Positions 1 to 8,087 of a DNA stretch of 64,000 nucleotides are shown piece after piece. Position 1 is the first letter of the stretch; every line of letters starts with the position of its first letter. The stretch spans positions 62,001 to 126,000 of the forward strand of contig NZ_CP017148.1 in NCBI RefSeq assembly GCF_001741865.1, written 5' to 3'. The position numbers and the translations under genes are program-made. Source of the DNA: Bosea vaviloviae. Its GTDB lineage: Bacteria; Pseudomonadota; Alphaproteobacteria; Rhizobiales; Beijerinckiaceae. The notes below the pieces were generated by a model. That model was given only the letters and a program-made list of their open reading frames with translations, ran no database searches and was not told the origin of the DNA.

Positions 1-1
1 G

Positions 2-181
2 GGGCGCGACCGACGCAGAGTTTTCAATCTTGGCTACTACACCTGGGTCGAGCAGCAAGGCGTGAGTGTCGAGGACTTCGATGCACGCCGCAGCCAAGCT
101 TTTTGGAAGGGCGTCGCCAGCTCCTATCAAGCCTGGGACGACTTGATCGAGGACTTCAATGCGGAAGTTGCACTGAACTAG
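2..181 (+). CDS. C-terminal end of an unidentified gene, possibly PLP-dependent
   Basis: Only the last 59 codons are inside the window, open from base 2 to a TAG at 179-181. The fragment contains [13 protein letters not shown] followed by an acidic, aromatic tail ending in EVALN. This resembles my memory of the C-terminal tail of a fold-type II PLP-dependent (cysteine synthase-like) protein, but I cannot confirm it from 59 residues. The TAG stop lies in the CTAG at which the IS481 element downstream is inserted. Because that CTAG is duplicated on the far side of the element, the stop is probably native and the gene intact at its 3' end. Confidence 0.4.
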   Translation, partial: GRDRRRVFNLGYYTWVEQQGVSVEDFDARRSQAFWKGVASSYQAWDDLIEDFNAEVALN

Positions 182-1231
182 ATGTTTGATCCCGGGCTTT
201 GATGGTGCAATCTCGAAGCATGAATCGAGGGACGCGCTATGGTCCAGGTTCTTCACGGGAGCGCCACGACGACTGAGGCAGTCCGTCGAGCGATACAACA
301 TAGTCAAGCGAGCCTGAGGGCGCTGGCGAAGCGCTACGGCATCAACCAGAAGACAGTCGCGAAATGGAAGAAGCGGAGTTCGGTCGCCGATGCGCCGACC
401 GGGCCTAAGAACCCGTCCTCGACGGTGCTGACCATCGAAGAGGAGGCCATTGTCGTTGCCTTTCGGCGTCATACCCTGCTGCCGCTCGACGATTGTCTCT
501 ATGCGCTGCAGCCGACAATCCCGACTCTGACTCGCTCATCGCTGCATCGTTGCCTGCAGCGTCACGGGATCAACCGCCTGCCCGTGGTCGAAGGCGAGAG
601 ACCAGCCAAGACCAAGTTCAAGAGCTACCCGATCGGCTATTTCCACATCGATATTGCCGAGGTGCAAACCGCACAGGGCAAGCTCTATATGTTTGTCGCC
701 ATCGATCGGACCAGCAAATTCACCTTCGTTGAGCTTCATCGGCAAGCCAAACGGCGCACCGCAGGCGACTTTCTCCGCCATCTCGTCGAAGCGGTTCCCT
801 ACAAGATCACCATCGTCCTGACCGACAACGGCACGCACTTCACGACGCCGGGCGCCGGTGGCTCAGCGGTTCCGCTCATCAGGGAGGCGATGGCGAACGG
901 AGAGCTGTTCCGCGCTCATGCCTTCGAATACGCCTGCGCCAAGGCCGATATTGACCACCGCACCACCAAACCGAAGCATCCCTGGACCAATGGCCAGGTC
1001 GAGCGGATGAACCGCACGATCAAGGACGCCACCGTCAAGCGCTACCACTATGACGACCACGAGCAGCTCGAACGGCACCTCGCCAACTTCGTCAGCGCCT
1101 ACAATTTCGGCCGGCGGCTCAAGACCCTGAAGGGGCTCACGCCCTACGAGTTCATCTGCAAACGGTGGACGATCGAGCCCGAAAAGTTCAAGCTCGATCC
1201 TATCCACCAAATGCCGGGACTAAACATCTAG
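178..1231 (+). mobile_element. IS481-family insertion sequence, complete, inserted at CTAG
   Basis: The element body runs from about 183 to 1226. Left end TGTTTGATCCCGG (183-195) and right end CCGGGACTAAACA (1214-1226) are inverted repeats with two mismatches. CTAG stands immediately outside both ends (178-181 and 1228-1231), as expected from target duplication; CTAG is the known preferred target of IS481 relatives. One transposase gene fills the element, and its TAG stop codon (1229-1231) is supplied by the right-hand CTAG. Confidence 0.85.
239..1231 (+). CDS. IS481-family transposase
   Basis: 330-residue DDE transposase. A helix-turn-helix lies at about residues 10-45 (ALAKRYGINQKTVAKWKKR), and an rve/integrase core at about 125-310. 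Catalytic residues visible: D138 (YFHIDIAE), D196 (VLTDNGTHF) and E255 (NGQVERMNRT). Length and motif spacing are normal for IS481 transposases, and the frame has no lesion, so it may be active. The ATG at 239 follows a GAGGGA stretch. The reading frame leaves the element and stops in the flanking CTAG, so each new insertion of this element would recreate the stop. Confidence 0.9.
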   Translation: MVQVLHGSATTTEAVRRAIQHSQASLRALAKRYGINQKTVAKWKKRSSVADAPTGPKNPSSTVLTIEEEAIVVAFRRHTLLPLDDCLYALQPTIPTLTRSSLHRCLQRHGINRLPVVEGERPAKTKFKSYPIGYFHIDIAEVQTAQGKLYMFVAIDRTSKFTFVELHRQAKRRTAGDFLRHLVEAVPYKITIVLTDNGTHFTTPGAGGSAVPLIREAMANGELFRAHAFEYACAKADIDHRTTKPKHPWTNGQVERMNRTIKDATVKRYHYDDHEQLERHLANFVSAYNFGRRLKTLKGLTPYEFICKRWTIEPEKFKLDPIHQMPGLNI

Positions 1232-1405
1232 GTCGCGCGCACGAAGTCTTCGGTTATCGGTCATGGAATGGGACAAATCTGCGGATTGAGCCCCGTCTTA
1301 GAGGCTTTTTCCCGCCCGGACGCAATATCTTTATTCGAGCCGACCCTTGCTGGCCGGAGGGCGGCCGGCCGCATTTCGACCGCTCGATCGACGAAAGGGC
1401 GCCAA

Positions 1406-1798
1406 ATGACCTCGATATTGCGACACAACCTCCCCGGCATGCCGCCTTCCGTCTCGCCCAGCAGCCATGCCGTGGAAGCGGACGGCCTGGTGTTCCTGAC
1501 CGGACAGTTTGGTCGAGATCTGCACGATCCAGAAGCGCCTCTTCCAGACGGCATTGCTGCCCAGACCAGGCGGACGCTCCAGAATATGCGTTCCGTTTTG
1601 GCTGACCTGGGCCTGGACATGCGAAATGTCGTCAGCGTTCGCGTTTTCCTCACTGAATTCAAGCGCGACTACGGCGAGATGAACCAAGCTTATGCGGAGT
1701 TCTTTGAAGTAGACCACCGTCCAACACGGACGTGCGTGGGCGTTACCCAACTCGTTCGCGATGCACTTGTGGAGATCGACTGCATCGCAAAGCGATAA
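1406..1798 (+). CDS. RidA/YjgF/Rid-family enamine/imine deaminase
   Basis: 130 residues, the usual size of a RidA protein; trimeric, cytosolic. RidA proteins hydrolyse reactive enamines such as 2-aminoacrylate released by PLP enzymes. The motif RPTRTCVGV (R105-V113) carries the carboxylate-binding arginine (R108, equivalent to E. coli R105), and E123 in LVEIDCIA matches E. coli E120, so the active site looks complete. The ATG at 1406 is chosen because AAAGGG sits about 6 bases upstream; an in-frame upstream extension to 1268 has no such signal. It heads the operon with ggt and dpaL; DpaL makes 2-aminoacrylate, so RidA is a logical partner (inference). Confidence 0.88.
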   Translation: MTSILRHNLPGMPPSVSPSSHAVEADGLVFLTGQFGRDLHDPEAPLPDGIAAQTRRTLQNMRSVLADLGLDMRNVVSVRVFLTEFKRDYGEMNQAYAEFFEVDHRPTRTCVGVTQLVRDALVEIDCIAKR

Positions 1799-1835
1799 AA
1801 ACAAAACTCAAAACGAAGAAATGTAGGAGAGGAAT

Positions 1836-2606
1836 ATGGCCCAACCATCGGTTTCATCGCGCCTAGATAGGCTCCCGACCGGTCGATTTCATAAAAAACT
1901 TGTCGACCTCGTCGGCGGCGGCATGTTTTGCGACAACTTCGATATCTACATTGCCGGCGCTGTTCTGAGCGTTTTTATCGCTACCGGCTTTTCCACTCTC
2001 GACCTTAACGCCTACTTTGTCTCGGCAACCTTCCTTGGCATGTTTATCGGCACGATTGGTGCTGGCGTCGTTGCGGATTGGCTCGGACGGCGTGTCACGT
2101 TCCAATGGAACTTGGCAATCTTTGGCCTTGCTTCACTCGCAGGTGCAGCCGCACCCAACATGGAATGGGTGATCTTCCTCCGTTTCCTGTGCGGCATCGG
2201 CCTTGGTGCAGAAATCGTCCTTGGTTACGGCACCATCGCTGAGTTCGTGCCGCCCCAGAAGCGCGGGCGTTGGGTATCTATGCTCTCGATGATTTCGAGC
2301 ACCGGCCTGCTCGCTTCGACGCTGCTGAGCTGGGCGCTCATTCCGATTTTCGGTTGGCGCATCATGTTCATCATCCCCGGCGTCGGCGCGTTGTTCATCC
2401 TATGGATGCGCAAGGCGCTCCCGGAATCCCCGCGTTGGTTGGAAGTGAAGGGTAGGACCGACGAAGCCAATCGGGTTGTCACCTCGATCGAGGACGAGCT
2501 GCGTGCAGAACACGGTGAACTGCGTGCTCCTGAGCCAAGAATGCCCGTTCCGGCTGAGTCGATTTGGCAAAAGGCACGTACACGGAGCGCCAGTACACAT
2601 TGGTGA
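1836..2606 (+). pseudogene. MFS transporter, N-terminal half only
   Basis: Reads as a major facilitator superfamily permease of the sugar/organic-acid type for about 245 residues: ATG at 1836 with AGGAGAGG upstream, the loop 2-3 signature GVVADWLGRR (about residues 77-87), a helix 4-5 motif RFLCGIGLGAE, and [12 protein letters not shown] at the start of the central loop. Family members are about 430-460 residues; this one stops at 256 just after the central cytoplasmic loop, so helices 7-12 are missing. The following 230 bp (2607-2835) contain no recognisable remainder, which points to a deletion rather than a frameshift. It was presumably the uptake permease of the RidA-GGT-DpaL operon. Confidence 0.8.
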
Positions 2607-2835
2607 CCCGGCCGCGATCGGGGTCGACTTGGCTCGGCGCTACAAGAATGTCGGCTCGGCCGAAGTTGGGGCCGGGCAACTACCCCTTTTCTGGGCCTGC
2701 GGGCTGACGCCTCAGTTAGCCGTCGCTCATGCACGACCGCCGCTGTGCATCACGCACGCTCCCTCCAGCATGCTGGTCACTGACCTCAGAAACGCGAGCC
2801 TCGCATCCTTCTGACAGACCGAATGAAAGCTAATC

Positions 2836-4422
2836 ATGAGAAATTTTGAACTTCCGGGCCGATCCGAGGCGTTTGGCGTCAACGGAATGGTGGCTACTAC
2901 CCATCCCCTCGCCTCGATAGCCGCGATCAATGTACTGCGCGAAGGCGGAAACGCCATCGACGCTGCAGTCGCAGCCGCCGCTGTTCTGGCTGTCGTCGAG
3001 CCGAGCCAGACCGGCATCGGTGGGGATTGCTTTGCGCTCATCAAGCGCGAGGGCAAGCCAGTTGTCGCCATCAACGGATCTGGTGCAGCACCCTCGAACA
3101 TCGATGTCGAGCGCCTGCGGCAAGACCACAAGGCTGTGCTGCCTGGCGATAGCGTGCATGCCGTTACCGTCCCTGGCGCGCTGCGCACATGGGAGAAGCT
3201 CGTTCAGGATCATGGTAGCCGAGAGTGGGCCGGCCTTCTCGCGCCTGCAATAAACGCCGCGGAAAATGGCTATCCGGTAACGGAGCGCCTCGCCCGCGAC
3301 TGGTCCAGGCAGACCGAGAAGCTCTCGAAGCTAGCAGACACAGCAGCGATTTTCCTTCCGCATGGCAGGGCGCCGTCGGCTGGCGATGTACACGTGCAGC
3401 GGAATCTTGCGAAGACGCTGAGCGAGGTTGCCGCGTCGGGTGCTTCCGCCTTCTACGAGGGCTGGATCGCTGAAGATATTGTCGCCTCGTTGAACGCGCT
3501 TGGCGGGTCTCATCGCCTGCAGGACCTCGCCGCTTTCGAGCCGCGTTACGAAACCCCCATCTCAGCGGCATATAGGGGTCACCAGCTATGGGAATGCCCG
3601 CCAAATGGATCGGGCGTCACAGTGCTAGCTATGGCAACTCTGCTCGATCGCTTCGATCTGTCCGCACTCGATCTGCAATCTCCCGAGCGATATCATATCC
3701 TCGCCGAAATCGCCCGGATCGCTTATGCGGAACGTGATGCGTTTGTTGCCGATCCGGACATTGCCCCGGTGCCTCTCCAGCACCTTTTGTCCGCTCGACG
3801 TGCAGATGCGCTTTTCCCGCGGATTTCAAATTCCGGCCGTATCAGCAATCTGACCCCGATTCCGGCTCCAGAGCACAAGGACACCGTATTCCTGACGGTC
3901 GTTGATAAAGACCGCACTGCGGTTTCGTTCATCAACTCGATCTTCGATGATTTCGGCAGCGGCATCGTCTCTTCCAAGAGCGGTGTGTTGTTTCACAACC
4001 GGGGCTGCGGGTTCGTCCTCGACGAGGGCCATCCCAATGTCCTCGCGCCCGGTAAGCGGCCTCTGCACACCATTCTGCCCGCGATGCTGACGAAAGATGG
4101 TGAGGTGGAATTGGCCTTTGGGGTGACCGGCGGTCACTTCCAGCCGATCGGCCAAATCCAAGTCCTGTCCAACATCCTCGACCATGGGATGTCCGTGCAG
4201 GAAGCGATAGACGCTCCCCGGATTTTTGCTCGGGGCGACGTGCTCGACTTTGAGCACACCGTGCCCGAGGCCGCGCTGGCGCGGCTCCGAGCATTAGGTC
4301 ACCGCCCAACCCCCGCCCCTAACCCGCTCGGAACCGCCCAGGCGATCTTCATCGACCGAAAGCGCGGCCTCCTTCGGGGTGGAGCGGATCCGCGCCGTGA
4401 CGGCTTAGCCCTCGGATATTGA
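2836..4422 (+). CDS. ggt: Gamma-glutamyltransferase family protein
   Basis: 528 residues, full length. It is an Ntn-hydrolase that cleaves gamma-glutamyl amides or transfers the glutamyl group; the precursor self-cleaves before a conserved threonine. Here that is most likely Thr350 in KDTVFLTVVDKD, followed by AVSFINSIFDDFGSGI (the region binding the glutamyl moiety) and PGKRPLHTILPAM. The N-terminus (GMVATTHPLASIAA, GGNAIDAAVAAA) is typical, but there is no signal peptide, so the enzyme should be cytosolic, unlike E. coli Ggt. ATG at 2836 is near the only in-frame start and follows GAATGAAAGC. It is the one large intact gene among broken neighbours; dpaL begins 10 bp downstream. Confidence 0.9.
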   Translation: MRNFELPGRSEAFGVNGMVATTHPLASIAAINVLREGGNAIDAAVAAAAVLAVVEPSQTGIGGDCFALIKREGKPVVAINGSGAAPSNIDVERLRQDHKAVLPGDSVHAVTVPGALRTWEKLVQDHGSREWAGLLAPAINAAENGYPVTERLARDWSRQTEKLSKLADTAAIFLPHGRAPSAGDVHVQRNLAKTLSEVAASGASAFYEGWIAEDIVASLNALGGSHRLQDLAAFEPRYETPISAAYRGHQLWECPPNGSGVTVLAMATLLDRFDLSALDLQSPERYHILAEIARIAYAERDAFVADPDIAPVPLQHLLSARRADALFPRISNSGRISNLTPIPAPEHKDTVFLTVVDKDRTAVSFINSIFDDFGSGIVSSKSGVLFHNRGCGFVLDEGHPNVLAPGKRPLHTILPAMLTKDGEVELAFGVTGGHFQPIGQIQVLSNILDHGMSVQEAIDAPRIFARGDVLDFEHTVPEAALARLRALGHRPTPAPNPLGTAQAIFIDRKRGLLRGGADPRRDGLALGY

Positions 4423-4432
4423 GATCAGGACC

Positions 4433-5692
4433 ATGACAGCAGTTCTCAACGACAAGTTCAGCCTTCATCTGAATTCCCGGCCCGTTCGCACTGAAGCCTA
4501 CGGCACCCAGGAACGGACTGAGATCCTCAGCCTCGCGGCCCTCGACCGTGCCCGTGAAGAGATCACCTCGTGGCCGGGGTATCACCAGACCCCTCTGCGC
4601 AGGCTGGATGGCCTTGCCAAGGCAGCAGGCGTCCGCTCGATCCTCTACAAGGATGAGGGCTCGCGGTTTGGTCTCGGGAGCTTCAAGGCTCTGGGCGGCG
4701 CGTATGCGGTGTCAGCCGTCCTCCAGGCGGAGGTCGAGCGTCAGACAGGCTCGCGCCCGACGACTGAGGAGCTGGTTTCCCGCCGCTTCAGCCATGTGAC
4801 GCAGGATATTACGGTCACCTGTGCAACGGACGGCAACCACGGCCGTTCAGTCGCCTGAGGCGCCCAGACATTCGGCTGCAAATGTGTGATCTACGTTCAT
4901 GCAACGGTCAGCCAAGGTCGCCGTGACGCCATCGCGGCGTATGATGCCCTGGTCATCGAGGTGCAGGGCACCTATGACGACGCGGTCAGGCGTGCTGCCG
5001 ACGACGCCCAACGCAATGGCTGGAACGTCATTTCAGACACTTCCTATGAGGGATATACCGACGTTCCCCGGTATGTGATGCAGGGATACGGCATCATCGT
5101 CGACGAGGTCCTGGATCAAATTTCGGGCGGTCCGCTGCCGACGCACGTCTTTGTGCAGGGCGGCGTCGGAGGTCTCGCGGCCAGCATCTGCGCATATCTC
5201 TGGGAGAGGTTCGGAGACCGCGCCCCTGCGTTCTACGTTGCGGAGCCTGAGCGCGCGCGCTGCATTCAGCTCAGTGCTGAAGCTGGCACCCCTACCGCGG
5301 ACCATGGCAGCTTGGACACCATCATGGCTGGCCTGGCTTGCGGTGAAGTCTCGCTGCTCGCTTGGTCGATCCTGAAGCCAGGGGTGAACGGCTTCCTGAC
5401 AATCACGGATGAAGCTGCAGCCGAGACCATGCGCATTCTCGCCGAAGGTCGGTATGGTGATCAGCCGATCGTGGCTGGAGAGTCCGCTGTCGCCGGTCTG
5501 GCTGCCAGCCTCCACGTTGCAGGCGACGCGACAAGCCGAGCCGCCATCAGCCTCGATGAGAACAGCGTTGTCCTCGTTATCGGAACCGAAGGAGCCACCG
5601 ATCCGGTCGTCTACGAGCAGTATGTCGGGCGGCCGGCTGAACAGGTTCTGCCGAACTGGCTCGCGGATCGGCAGCTGGAGCTGTCCAAATGA
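4433..5692 (+). pseudogene. dpaL: Diaminopropionate ammonia-lyase, interrupted by an in-frame TGA
   Basis: One continuous frame of 419 codons, broken only by a TGA at 4856-4858. DpaL (YgeX) is a PLP enzyme that converts 2,3-diaminopropionate to pyruvate and two ammonia via 2-aminoacrylate. PLP-binding Lys85 is in GLGSFKALGGAYAV; CATDGNHGRSVA precedes the stop; after it come NGWNVISDTSYEGY, VFVQGGVGG and VIGTEGATD. E. coli DpaL has tryptophan after GRGVA, so TGG to TGA is the simplest origin of the stop. The second part (from about 4886) could restart but would lack the PLP lysine. It overlaps the next gene by 4 bp (ATGA). An intact homologue lies at 59650-60858. Confidence 0.88.
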
Positions 5693-6904
5693 GCGGCTTG
5701 GACGAGCTCGGCAGCTTGGTTTGCCAGCAGATCGAAGAACGGCGCCAAGAGCTGGTTGATCTCTGCGCCCGGTTCGTTGCGGTTCCCAGCATGAATCCTC
5801 CTGGCCGGACGAAGGAGGTCGCGGATGTGCTTCAGGCGTTCCTTTCCGCGAAAGGTATCGCTAGCGACCGCATCAACGTGGACGACGACGCATCGAACGT
5901 CTTTGTGACGTTATCCGGCAAGTCGTCGGGGAAGCATGTCGTCTTCAATGCGCATATGGATACGATGCAGCCCGGCAACGAGGCGGCCTGGACCGTTCCC
6001 ACGCTTGAGCTGACCCGGAAAGACGGAAAGCTCTACGGGCTTGGAATGGGCAAAGGGCGGTCTCGCAGCTATGGCGCTGGCGACGGCCATCCTGTCTGAG
6101 CATCTTGCGAAGTTGGACGGTAAGATCAGCTTCACGGCGGTTTGCGACGAGGTGATGTTCGGCTCCCGGGGCACGGAGACGCTTCTGCGTGAGCACCCTG
6201 GCTTGGCAGGCGACTTCATGATCAGCGCCGAGAGCCCGGGCTATATGGATCTGGCGGTTGCCGAGAAGGGGCTGCTCTGGGTCGATGTCGAGGTAACTGG
6301 ACCTTCCGGCCACTCGTCCCGCGCACTGCGGGAGGAAAGCGCGGTCGGCAAGCTCGTCGCGCTTATGACCGAGATCGACAAGTTGAACGACGAATATGGG
6401 ACGCTCCCCGCTGAATTGGACGGCGTCTCTGGTGGCGAAGACAACCTGGGGCTTCGCCTTTCGGCAAGTGCCGGCGTAATTGGTGCGGGCACCGTGCGGA
6501 GCTTGATTGCACCCAAAGCCTTCGCTCATTTTGATTTCCGGCTACCGCCCGGTATCCCTGCTTCCGACGTAAAGCAGCGCCTGCTGGCGCTCGCAAACCG
6601 GTTCGAAGGAATTCAGCTGAGTTATCCGAAGGAGTGGGATCCGAACTGGGAGCCCTCCAACAGCCGATACGCTTCCCTCCTCTCCGACACGATCGCAACG
6701 GTCCGTGGGTCAGCTCCGCGGATGGTGGTTCGCCTGCCGGATAGCGATGCTCGGCATTGGAGAAACCGAGGCGTGCCGGCGATTTGCTTTGGCCCTCAGC
6801 CGACCCTCCCCGCCGGCGTGGACGACTACGCCAATGAGCAAGATGTCGTCGATTGCGCGAAGATCTACGCCCTCGCTGCCCTCAAGCTGATGGCCTCGGT
6901 ATAA
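5689..6904 (+). pseudogene. M20 family (ArgE/DapE-like) peptidase/deacylase with a frameshift
   Basis: The N-terminal 120 residues read in one frame up to LYGLGMG (about 6050) and contain the metal motif NAHMDTM; the rest (KGGLAAMALATAIL onward, to 6904) reads in the next frame. Relatives have G-N-M-K-G-G at the junction, which a 5-base deletion in GGCAACATGAAGGGC would explain. Downstream motifs remain: VCDEVMFGSRG, the dimerisation-domain VTGPSGHSS, FDFRLPPG, and a C-terminal region near residue 380. M20 enzymes cleave N-acyl or peptide bonds of small amino-acid derivatives with two zinc ions. Translationally coupled to dpaL (ATGA). A functional product is unlikely. Confidence 0.85.
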
Positions 6905-6960
6905 TCCTGCGGTCCTAACGCTGCCGCTTAGGCGAAGTTGGAGTTGAGCAGACTCAGATT

Positions 6961-6990
6961 GGGCCGCGGAACTACCCCCGCGGCCCTTTT
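6961..6990 (+). terminator. Rho-independent terminator of the RidA-GGT-DpaL-M20 operon
   Basis: GGGCCGCGG (6961-6969) and CCGCGGCCC (6978-6986) form a perfect 9-bp stem with an 8-base loop, followed by TTTT. It lies 57 bp after the M20 stop codon. Confidence 0.8.
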
Positions 6991-7179
6991 CACATGAGAA
7001 CATCACAAGCGCCGGTTTATGGCGTCTGCTTCGCTGCCGAGAAGATCGCCCACAGCGCGGCCGATCAGCGAGCGAAAATTGCAAAGAGTCCCGGGATAAA
7101 GAGCCCACTATTCGCTCAATCCAAGTAAAAGCATCACATAGCGAGCTGTTGAATGAGCTTGAACCAGTAGGGGGTCGAG

Positions 7180-8013
7180 ATGATTGCTGGAATTCCACTT
7201 GGCGATCTCGCCTTCCTAGCCGTCTCGTTGGTCGCGGCGGGTGCCATTACCGGGATTCTGGCAGGACTTTTCGGAGTCGGAGGCGGCGCCGTAATCGTGC
7301 CCATTCTCTATGAAATTTTCCGGGTGATTGGCGTATCGGAAGAAATCCGGATGCCGCTTTGCGTCGGTACATCTCTGGCGATCATTATTCCGACCTCGAT
7401 CAGATCATACAATGCTCATCGAGCCAAAGGCCTCGTTGATACATCTATCCTCAAGGTGTGGGCGGTGCCGGTCCTGCTGGGCGTCCTGGCTGGCAGTTAC
7501 GTCGCGAAATACGCTCCGCCCAACCTCTTCAAGATCATCTTTGTCGCGGTCGCGGTGGTCAGCGCACTGCGCCTTTTGTTCGCGTCGGAACGCTGGAAGC
7601 TCGGCGATGACATGCCGAGCAACCCACTGATGGTTTTGTACGGTCTTATCATCGGCGTTCTGTCCGCTCTGATGGGCATTGGCGGAGGGCAGCTTTCAAG
7701 TCTGTTCATGACCTTCTACGGCCGACCTATCCATCAGGCAGTGGCTACCTCGTCGGGATTGGGCGTTCTAATCTCGATTCCCGGAGCACTCGGCTATATC
7801 TATGCCGGCTGGCCGAAGATGGATGTGCTTCCGCCTCTTTCCCTAGGCTACGTATCGCTCATCGGCTTCCTACTGTTCATTCCTACCAGCATCTGGACTG
7901 CACCCATCGGCGCTCAGCTGGCGCACCAGCTATCAAAGAGAAAGCTGGAACTCGCATTCGGCATATTTCTGCTCTTCGTCGCGAGCCGTTTCATCATCTC
8001 CCTAATTGGATGA
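7180..8013 (+). CDS. TauE/SafE-family membrane transporter (sulfite/sulfonate exporter family)
   Basis: 277 residues, almost entirely hydrophobic, with about eight predicted membrane segments. The repeated family signature is visible twice: GILAGLFGVGGGAVIVPIL near residues 22-40 and GVLSALMGIGGGQLSSLFM near residues 159-177. The family exports sulfite, sulfoacetate or other small anions; the substrate here cannot be read from sequence. ATG at 7180 follows an AGGGGGTCGAG ribosome-binding site. The 190 bp before it contain no gene after the terminator at 6961. Pyruvate carboxylase follows 74 bp downstream on the same strand, but a functional link is not obvious. Confidence 0.85.
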   Translation: MIAGIPLGDLAFLAVSLVAAGAITGILAGLFGVGGGAVIVPILYEIFRVIGVSEEIRMPLCVGTSLAIIIPTSIRSYNAHRAKGLVDTSILKVWAVPVLLGVLAGSYVAKYAPPNLFKIIFVAVAVVSALRLLFASERWKLGDDMPSNPLMVLYGLIIGVLSALMGIGGGQLSSLFMTFYGRPIHQAVATSSGLGVLISIPGALGYIYAGWPKMDVLPPLSLGYVSLIGFLLFIPTSIWTAPIGAQLAHQLSKRKLELAFGIFLLFVASRFIISLIG

Positions 8014-8087
8014 TCTGGCTGCCGCTCTCCGGCTGAGCGGCGGGCACAACACCCCACAATAGGAATTCTTGGATACGGGAAGCGCCA

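Noticed and set aside
4856..4858. In-frame TGA in dpaL as a possible selenocysteine codon
   Set aside because: The corresponding residue in relatives is tryptophan or glutamine, not cysteine, no selenocysteine-type hairpin is evident just downstream, and the next gene in the operon is also broken.
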